NCBI RefSeq assembly: GCF_900102195.1
Contig: NZ_FNBE01000020.1
Location: forward strand, 85,882-149,881
DNA from: Pseudonocardia oroxyli
Lineage (GTDB): Bacteria > Actinomycetota > Actinomycetes > Mycobacteriales > Pseudonocardiaceae
Length of the DNA: 64,000 nt
Reading direction: 5' to 3'
Part shown: positions 59,485 to 64,000 of the stretch, piece after piece
How the letters are laid out: each line of letters begins with the position of its first letter
Numbering within the stretch: the first letter of the stretch is position 1
Position numbers and translations under genes: made by a program
The notes under the pieces: model-generated
What the model saw: the letters and a program-made list of their open reading frames with translations, nothing else
Told to the model about the DNA's origin: nothing
Databases searched by the model: none

Positions 59485-60443
59485 GTGCGGATCGCGTTCG
59501 TCGGCAAGGGCGGCAGTGGCAAGACCACGACGGCGGCCCTGTTCAGCAGGTACACAGCGGGCCTCGGGCGGCCGGTGCTCGCCGTCGACGCGGACATCAA
59601 CCAGCATCTCGGCGTCGCGCTCGGCGCGGACCCCGCCGCGCCGCCGCCGCGGGCGCTGGGCGGCGACCTGACCTGGCTCAAGGACCACGTGCGCGGGGAG
59701 AACCCGCTGCTGCCGTCCGCGGACACCATGATCAAGACGACGCCGCCGGGGCCGGGATCGCGGATGCTGTCCCTCGACCCGTCCGGCGAGCTGCTGCGGC
59801 GCTACTCGGCCGTCGCGGGCGGGGTGCGCTACCTCGTCACCGGCGCGTTCGACGAGTCCGACATCGGGGTCTCCTGCTACCACTCCAAGACCGCTTCTCC
59901 ACGGTCTCGCCCGGCGCGGTGGAGCTGTACCTCAACCACCTGCTCGACGGCCCGGGGGAGTACGTCGCGGTCGACATGACCGCGGGGGCGGACGCCTTCG
60001 CGTCCGGCCTGTTCACGCGGTTCGACCTCACCGTGCTGGTCTGCGAGCCGACCCGGCGCGGGGTGGGGGTGTTCCGCCAGTACGCCGACTACGCCGCGGA
60101 GCACGGCGTGGCGCTGCGGGTGCTGGGCAACAAGGTCACCGACGACTCCGACGTCGCCTACCTGCGGGACGAGGTGGGGGACGCGCTCATCGGCTGCCTG
60201 GGGCAGTCCGCGTGGGTGCGGGCCGCCGAGCGCGGCACCGTCCAGCCCGTCGAGGACCTGGAGCCCGCCAACCGGACCGTGCTCGCCCGGATCCTGGCCG
60301 ACCTCGACGGCCGCACCCGCGACTGGGTCGCCTACCACCGCGGCACCGTCGAGTTCCACCTGCGCAACGCGAAGTCCTGGGGCGACAAGGCGACCGGAGT
60401 CGACCTCGCCGCCCAGGTCCACCCCACGTTCGTCCCCGCCTGA
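59485..60443 (+). pseudogene. CooC/ArsA-type P-loop ATPase gene with a frameshift
   Basis: The first frame (GTG 59485) reads MRIAFVGKGGSGKTTTAALF, a deviant Walker A, then RPVLAVDADINQHLGVALGA and FDESDIGVSCYHSKT. The frame is then lost near 59890. The other frame continues GAVELYLNHLLDGPGEYVAV, DMTAGADAFASGLFTRFDLT, VLVCEPTRRGVGVFRQYADY and VLGNKVTDDSDVAYLRDEVG to the TGA at 60443. Either one base is missing or about 20 nt were inserted after the YHSK motif. The intact protein (about 318 residues) would be a soluble ATPase of unknown role, paired with the SCO5389-type gene. Confidence 0.85.
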
Positions 60444-60455
60444 AAGGTCTGAAGA

Positions 60456-60845
60456 ATGTCTCTCGACGTCCCCACCGCCGTCCTCGAGGCCGCCGAGCGC
60501 CGCGAGGTGACCGACGAGCAGTTCCTGGCCGTGGTCCGCGACTCGCTGCCCTACGCGTGGGAGGTCGTCTCGGCGGCCGCCGCGGACAACACGGGCGACA
60601 AGCCGTTCGGCGAGCACGAGGTCCCGCCGCCGAGCGAGCGGGAGCGCGGGCAGCTGCTCCGGGCGCTGGCCAGCACCAGCATCCGCGGCGCCCTCGAGCG
60701 GCACTTCGGCGTGACGCTGGCCTTCCAGAACTGCCACCGCGTCGCCGCCTTCTCCTCGGCGCAGGTGGACTCGGAGATCTACCGGGAGTTCATCGGCATC
60801 CGCGGGCAGCTCCTCAACCAGTCCCCGGAGCTCCGCGACTGCTGA
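60456..60845 (+). CDS. SCO5389-family protein
   Basis: A 129-residue soluble protein of the actinobacterial family named after S. coelicolor SCO5389. It contains LDVPTAVLEAAERREVTDEQ, VVRDSLPYAWEVVSAAA and the conserved block RGQLLRALASTSIRGALERH before FGVTLAFQNCHRVAAF. The function is unknown. It lies 12 nt after the disrupted ATPase gene, the usual partner. The C terminus (QLLNQSPELRDC) is short and ends in Cys. It is followed by a perfect family D hairpin. Confidence 0.87.
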   Translation: MSLDVPTAVLEAAERREVTDEQFLAVVRDSLPYAWEVVSAAAADNTGDKPFGEHEVPPPSERERGQLLRALASTSIRGALERHFGVTLAFQNCHRVAAFSSAQVDSEIYREFIGIRGQLLNQSPELRDC

Positions 60846-60852
60846 CCGCGGT

Positions 60853-60895
60853 GAACGGCGCGTTCGCTCACATCTACTGAGCGAACGCGCCGTTC
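60853..60895. terminator. Perfect family D hairpin (bidirectional terminator)
   Basis: GAACGGCGCGTTCGCTCA (60853-60870) and TGAGCGAACGCGCCGTTC (60878-60895) form a perfect 18-bp stem with the 7-nt loop CATCTAC. It fills the gap between the convergent SCO5389-type and PadR genes, 7 nt and 5 nt from their stops, and can terminate both. Confidence 0.85.
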
Positions 60896-60900
60896 GTCGT

Positions 60901-61704
60901 CTACTCGGCGAGCAGGCGGTAGATGGTCTTGCGGGCTTCGGTCAGCGCCTCGGTCGCCGTGCTGATCTGCTCAGGGGTGCCCGTGGCCGTCACCTGCGCG
61001 GCGGCGGCGTGCAGCTGCGCGAGCTGCTGCCAGAGGGCGGCGTCCGGGCCGTCCTCCTCCTCGCCGTCGAACGCGGTCCAGACCTTGTCGATCTCCTCGC
61101 GGTTCTCCCCGACGTACGCGGTGCCCGCCTCGGTGAGGTGGACGACGCGCCTGCCGTCGGTCTGCTCGACGCGGACCAGGCCCTCGTCCTCGAGCTGCGA
61201 CAGCGTGGGGTAGACCGAGCCGGGGCTCGGCTTCCAGCGCCCGCCGGAGCGCTCGGCGATCTCCTGGATGATCTCGTAGCCGTGTCGCGGCTGCTCGGAG
61301 ACCAGGGCCAGGACGGCCAGTCGGACGTCGCCGCGGCCGCGCCGCCCGCGCCCGCCGGGGCCGCGTCGACCCGGGCCGAAGCCGCGGGGGCCGAAGCCGC
61401 CGGGTCCGAAGCCGGGCCCGAACGGGCCGCCGGGTCCGAAGCCGGGGCCGAACCGCGGGCCGCCGCGCCGACGACGCAGGCGGTCGGCCGCGTCCTCGGC
61501 GTCGATGTTCACGTTCACCTCGACGTCCGGTGCACCCTCGGCGAAGGGGCCGAAGGGGGGACGTCGGTGCGGGCCGCCGCGGCGACCGCGCCCGCGCTGA
61601 CCGCGCGGACCGAAGCCGGGTCCGAAGCCGGGCCCGAAGGCGCCGGGGCCGAAGCCGCCGAAGCGGCCGAAGGGGGTGTCCCAGGTGGGGTTGTCGGCAG
61701 ACAT
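60901..61704 (-). CDS. PadR-family regulator with a Gly/Phe/Pro-rich N-terminal arm
   Basis: A 267-residue protein in two parts. Residues 1-125 are low complexity: runs of GFGPG, two Arg/Gly patches (RGQRGRGRRGG and GRRGPGGRGRRGRG) and an acidic insert DVEVNVNIDAEDAADRLRR. Residues 126-200 are a PadR winged helix (LAVLALVSEQPRHGYEIIQE, PSPGSVYPTLSQLEDEGLVR, HLTEAGTAYV), followed by a C-terminal helix for dimerisation. Such arms are known in actinobacterial PadR proteins but are unusual for the family as a whole. A low-GC CGATATATCG site upstream suggests autoregulation. Confidence 0.9.
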   Translation of the reverse strand: MSADNPTWDTPFGRFGGFGPGAFGPGFGPGFGPRGQRGRGRRGGPHRRPPFGPFAEGAPDVEVNVNIDAEDAADRLRRRRGGPRFGPGFGPGGPFGPGFGPGGFGPRGFGPGRRGPGGRGRRGRGDVRLAVLALVSEQPRHGYEIIQEIAERSGGRWKPSPGSVYPTLSQLEDEGLVRVEQTDGRRVVHLTEAGTAYVGENREEIDKVWTAFDGEEEDGPDAALWQQLAQLHAAAAQVTATGTPEQISTATEALTEARKTIYRLLAE

Positions 61705-61756
61705 GGTGGGTCTCGCTTTCGTCGTGAGCCTCCTCGGTCGGTAGCTCGTGCCATCA

Positions 61757-61780
61757 CGATATATCGCTACCTATCGGCGA
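61757..61780 (-). promoter_or_regulatory. Candidate PadR operator
   Basis: CGATATATCG (61757-61766) is a 10-bp perfect palindrome; TATCG recurs 10 nt later (61772-61776), followed by GCGA. The low-GC sequence lies 53-76 nt before the PadR start, where an autoregulatory site is expected. Confidence 0.55.
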
Positions 61781-61878
61781 TGCAACCCCCAAGTCACCCA
61801 CACGTGTCCTTGTGGTCTGTTTCGCCCGATTCATGAGAAGATGACCGCGTCCGACGGATCGGGACCCGGGGAGGTCGT

Positions 61879-62064
61879 GTGCTGCGGCTGGTGGCGGCGG
61901 TGCTGCTCGTGATCCTGGCGTTCTCCCTGGCAGGCGCGGTGTTCGAGTTCGTGGCCTGGGCGCTGGTCGTGGGTGCCGTGGTGTTCGGCGGCGTCGTCGT
62001 GTGGTCGAAGCTCTCGGGTGACGGGCCTCGCACGGGGGAACGGGATTCCGGCATCTCGCGTTGA
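61879..62064 (+). CDS. Small membrane protein
   Basis: A 61-residue protein with two adjacent hydrophobic helices (LVAAVLLVILAFSLAGAVFE and VAWALVVGAVVFGGVVVWSK) and a hydrophilic tail KLSGDGPRTGERDSGISR. Function is unknown; small two-helix proteins of this kind are common in actinobacteria. GTG 61879 follows GGGGAGG. Only 7 nt separate it from the DUF1232 gene, suggesting a shared transcript. Confidence 0.7.
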   Translation: MLRLVAAVLLVILAFSLAGAVFEFVAWALVVGAVVFGGVVVWSKLSGDGPRTGERDSGISR

Positions 62065-62071
62065 ACCGGAC

Positions 62072-62467
62072 GTGACCACCACTGGGACGTCTCAGAGCCC
62101 GCGCGGACTCCGGCAGCGGGCGGCCTTCCTCGCACTGGCGCGCGTGCTCTGGCAGGGGGCCAAGCCCGGCACCCCGAGCCTGGCGGACCGCGCCCGCGCC
62201 CTGCCGCGCATGCTCGGTGGGGCGCTGACCGGCCGCTACTCGATCCTCACGAAGGGCCGCATCGGCCTGCTCGTGCTCGCGGTCGCCTACCTCCTCTCGC
62301 CCGTGGACCTCGTCCCCGAGGCCCTGTTCTCCGTCTTCGGACTGCTGGACGACGGTGTCGTCGCCCTCTGGCTCGGCGGCGCCCTGCTGGTCGAGACCGA
62401 GCGGTTCCTGAACTGGGAGTCCCAGGGACGGCCCACCGTGGTCGACGGCGAGCTCGCCGGGGCCTGA
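62072..62467 (+). CDS. DUF1232 (YkvA-type) membrane protein
   Basis: A 131-residue protein. The C-terminal half carries the YkvA/DUF1232 signature: LLVLAVAYLLSPVDLVPEAL and FGLLDDGVVALWLGGALLVE in two membrane-associated helices. The N-terminal half is basic and soluble. GTG 62072 is close behind the small membrane gene. The function of DUF1232 is unknown. Confidence 0.85.
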   Translation: MTTTGTSQSPRGLRQRAAFLALARVLWQGAKPGTPSLADRARALPRMLGGALTGRYSILTKGRIGLLVLAVAYLLSPVDLVPEALFSVFGLLDDGVVALWLGGALLVETERFLNWESQGRPTVVDGELAGA

Positions 62468-62610
62468 CCCCGTTCCGGTCGCACCCGGCGTCTCCGGGGA
62501 CGGCGCGGGCGGCTGTGCTCCACGGCCCACCGGTCTGGCGGAGCCCCCTGAGCGACCGCGCCCGGCGCTGACCCGGGTGTCCGGCCCACCACCCCACGTA
62601 GGGTGCGGGG

Positions 62611-63543
62611 ATGCGCGCGATCGTCTGCACCGAGGCCGGCGGCCCCGAGGTCCTCCAGCTGCGGGAGGTGCCCCTCCCCGAGCCGGGGCCGGGCGAGGTC
62701 CGGGTCCGGGTGGAGGCGGCGGGGGTCAATCCGATCGACTGGAAGACGCGGTCGGGGCTGGGTCCTTACGCATCGTTCGAGGGCAGGCCCTTCACCGTGG
62801 GCTGGGACGTGGCGGGCGTGGTGGACACCGCGGGCGGTGTCCTCGCCGTCGGGGACCCCGTGCTCGGCATGGCCGAGTTCCCGTCGCCGGAGGGCGCGTA
62901 CGCCGAGTACGTCTGCGTGCCCGAGGCGCAGCTGCGCCCCCGACCCGAGGGCCTGTCCGTGGTCGAGGCGGCCGCGCTGCCGCTCGCGGGCATGACGGCC
63001 TGGCAGTCGCTGATCGACGTCGGCGAGCTGCGGGAGGGGCAGCGGGTGCTCGTGCACGCCGCGGCCGGGGGAGTGGGCCACCTGGCGGTGCAGATCGCGA
63101 AGGCGCGGGGCGCACACGTGATCGGCACGGCGTCGGGACCCAAGCTGCCGCTGCTGCGCGAGCTGGGCTGCGACGAGGTGGTGGACTACCGCAGCGAGGC
63201 CTTCGAGAAGGTCCTCGAGCCCGTCGACCTGGTGTACGACCTCGTCGGCGGCGAGACGACGGTGCGTTCGCTCGATCTCGTCGCCCCCGGCGGGCTGCTG
63301 ATCTGTCTGCCCACGATCCACGCCGCGGCCGCCCTGGAGGCCGCCGAGGCGCGCGGTGTGCGGGCGTCCGGGGCCTACGTCCGCGCCGCGGGCGGCGGCG
63401 GGCTGTCCGAGCTGCTCGACCTGCACGCGCGGGGGCTGCTGCGGATCCTCGTCGACCGCACCTTCCCGCTCGCCCAGGCCGCCGACGCCCACCGCTACGG
63501 GGAGGCGGGCGGCACGACCGGGAAGATCGTCCTCACCGTCTGA
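62611..63543 (+). CDS. Zinc-independent quinone oxidoreductase (MDR family)
   Basis: A 310-residue NADPH:quinone-reductase-like enzyme. The catalytic-fold part has EVRVRVEAAGVNPIDWKTRS and FTVGWDVAGVVDTAG; the NADPH-binding motif is VLVHAAAGGVGHLAVQIAKA, then GCDEVVDYRSEAFEKVL and DLVYDLVGGETTVRSL. Zinc-ligand cysteines are absent. It acts as a cytoplasmic dehydrogenase on quinones or enones. ATG 62611 stands shortly after a plausible promoter region. It ends 14 nt before a family A palindrome. Confidence 0.9.
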   Translation: MRAIVCTEAGGPEVLQLREVPLPEPGPGEVRVRVEAAGVNPIDWKTRSGLGPYASFEGRPFTVGWDVAGVVDTAGGVLAVGDPVLGMAEFPSPEGAYAEYVCVPEAQLRPRPEGLSVVEAAALPLAGMTAWQSLIDVGELREGQRVLVHAAAGGVGHLAVQIAKARGAHVIGTASGPKLPLLRELGCDEVVDYRSEAFEKVLEPVDLVYDLVGGETTVRSLDLVAPGGLLICLPTIHAAAALEAAEARGVRASGAYVRAAGGGGLSELLDLHARGLLRILVDRTFPLAQAADAHRYGEAGGTTGKIVLTV

Positions 63544-63556
63544 GGGCGAAGGCCCA

Positions 63557-63653
63557 GGGCGTGTCTCCCGATCCGCCACCGTCGCTACCGGCGCCCACGC
63601 CGGCGGCGACGTGGATCACCGGGCCCGGCGGCGCCGGAGTGGGAGTCACGTCC
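63557..63653. repeat. Family A palindromic element, copy 4 (inverted, eroded)
   Basis: The left end GGGCGTGTCTCCCGATCCG (63557-63575) is intact; the right end (63635-63653) matches at only 15 of 19 positions. The interior modules run in reverse order compared with copies 1 and 3 (GTGGATCACCGGGCCC near the right), so the element is inverted here. An IS630-type element begins within a few bases of its right end. Confidence 0.8.
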
Positions 63654-63700
63654 TAGTGTCCTGCGTCTGAAGTTCGCTGAATATCGATAGGCTGTCGGTC

Positions 63701-64000
63701 GTGCCGAACAAGCAGGGGCGGCCGGTGGCCGAGCTGAACCTGTCCGACGAGGAGCGGGAGACGTTGAACCGTTGGGCTCGGCGGGCGAAGTCATCGCAGG
63801 CCCTGGCGCTGCGCAGCCGGATCGTGCTGGCCGCGGCCGAGGGCGAGTCGAACAAGGCGATCGCGGCCAGGCTGGGCTGTCACGCGGTGACGGTCGGGAA
63901 ATGGCGGGCCCGGTTCGCGAAGGTCGGCCTGGACGGCCTGCTCGACGAGCCGCGCCCGGGCGCGCCGCGGAAGATCACTGACGATCAGGTCGAAGCCGTC
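63701..64000 (+). mobile_element. IS630-type transposase, 5' part
   Basis: An open frame from GTG 63701 runs off the right edge of the window (100 codons visible). The protein begins VPNKQGRPVAELNLSDEERE, and includes LALRSRIVLAAAEGESNKAI and AARLGCHAVTVGKWRARFAK, an N-terminal helix-turn-helix as in IS630 transposases, then VGLDGLLDEPRPGAPRKITD. The catalytic DDE domain is beyond the window. The element's left end is probably near 63656, where CTAG adjoins the eroded palindrome; IS630 elements insert at TA. Confidence 0.85.

Overview
The window is very GC-rich (well above 70% by eye), with GTG starts, 4-bp ATGA/GTGA gene overlaps, an IdeR-type iron box, a DUF3040 protein, an SCO5389-family protein and BTAD-regulator remnants. 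This points to a filamentous-type actinomycete; Pseudonocardia or a close Pseudonocardiaceae relative is my best guess. No rRNA, tRNA, CRISPR array or prophage was seen. It is a chromosomal stretch of about 80 genes.

Layout. 1-8.3 kb: the end of an oligopeptide ABC ATPase, then a coupled sugar/methyl-transfer operon (NAD epimerase, GT2, DUF2064 transferase, methyltransferase). It faces a two-component pair and a membrane molybdopterin oxidoreductase, followed by a GT-C-like membrane protein. 8.3-14.7 kb: siroheme and nitrite assimilation (cbiX, hemD fused to a winged helix, nirD, nirB, narK). 14.8-19.4 kb: an MprA/B-like two-component system, small membrane proteins, and an ECF sigma / membrane protein / STAS operon. 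19.5-24.7 kb: an iron-regulated siderophore-binding lipoprotein, a graveyard of regulator and hydrolase fragments, a KdpE-like regulator, a 2OG-Fe(II) oxygenase, a hydrolase, a DUF3040 protein and a tandem array of hairpins.

24.7-30.2 kb: a sulfonate-utilisation operon (leader peptide, ssuC, ssuB, ssuD, a hydrolase-Rrf2 fusion, a cupin, ssuA). It is apparently started by a leaderless 24-codon ORF with Cys near its end. 30.3-35.6 kb: DoxX, a drug-type MFS pump, a frameshifted crotonase and a three-gene flavin cluster (FMN reductase, RibB-like protein lacking catalytic motifs, flavin reductase) that could supply FMNH2 to SsuD. 35.6-40.4 kb: an overlapping MFS-HTH-MFS operon and dinB with a coupled unknown gene. 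40.6-50.5 kb: unknown proteins, a GntR/FCD regulator, MFS, BCCT transporter, beta-lactamase-fold hydrolase and a LemA/DUF2207 pair. 50.5-55.2 kb: Lrp regulator with a divergent AceE-like E1, PP2C phosphatase and PAC2 protein. 55.3-59.3 kb: a complete IdeR-boxed siderophore ABC importer. 59.5-64 kb: a frameshifted CooC/ArsA-type ATPase, SCO5389 protein, PadR regulator with a low-complexity arm, DUF1232 protein, quinone oxidoreductase and the start of an IS630-type transposase.

The most unusual feature is the number of long palindromes at gene ends. At least four dispersed families are visible. Copies have been absorbed into coding sequence: they form the last codons of nirD, the stop codon of one MFS gene and the first codons of another. 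The sulfonate operon head (promoter with palindrome, leaderless Cys-containing uORF, Rrf2 domain fused to a hydrolase) is the best candidate for a regulatory arrangement worth testing.
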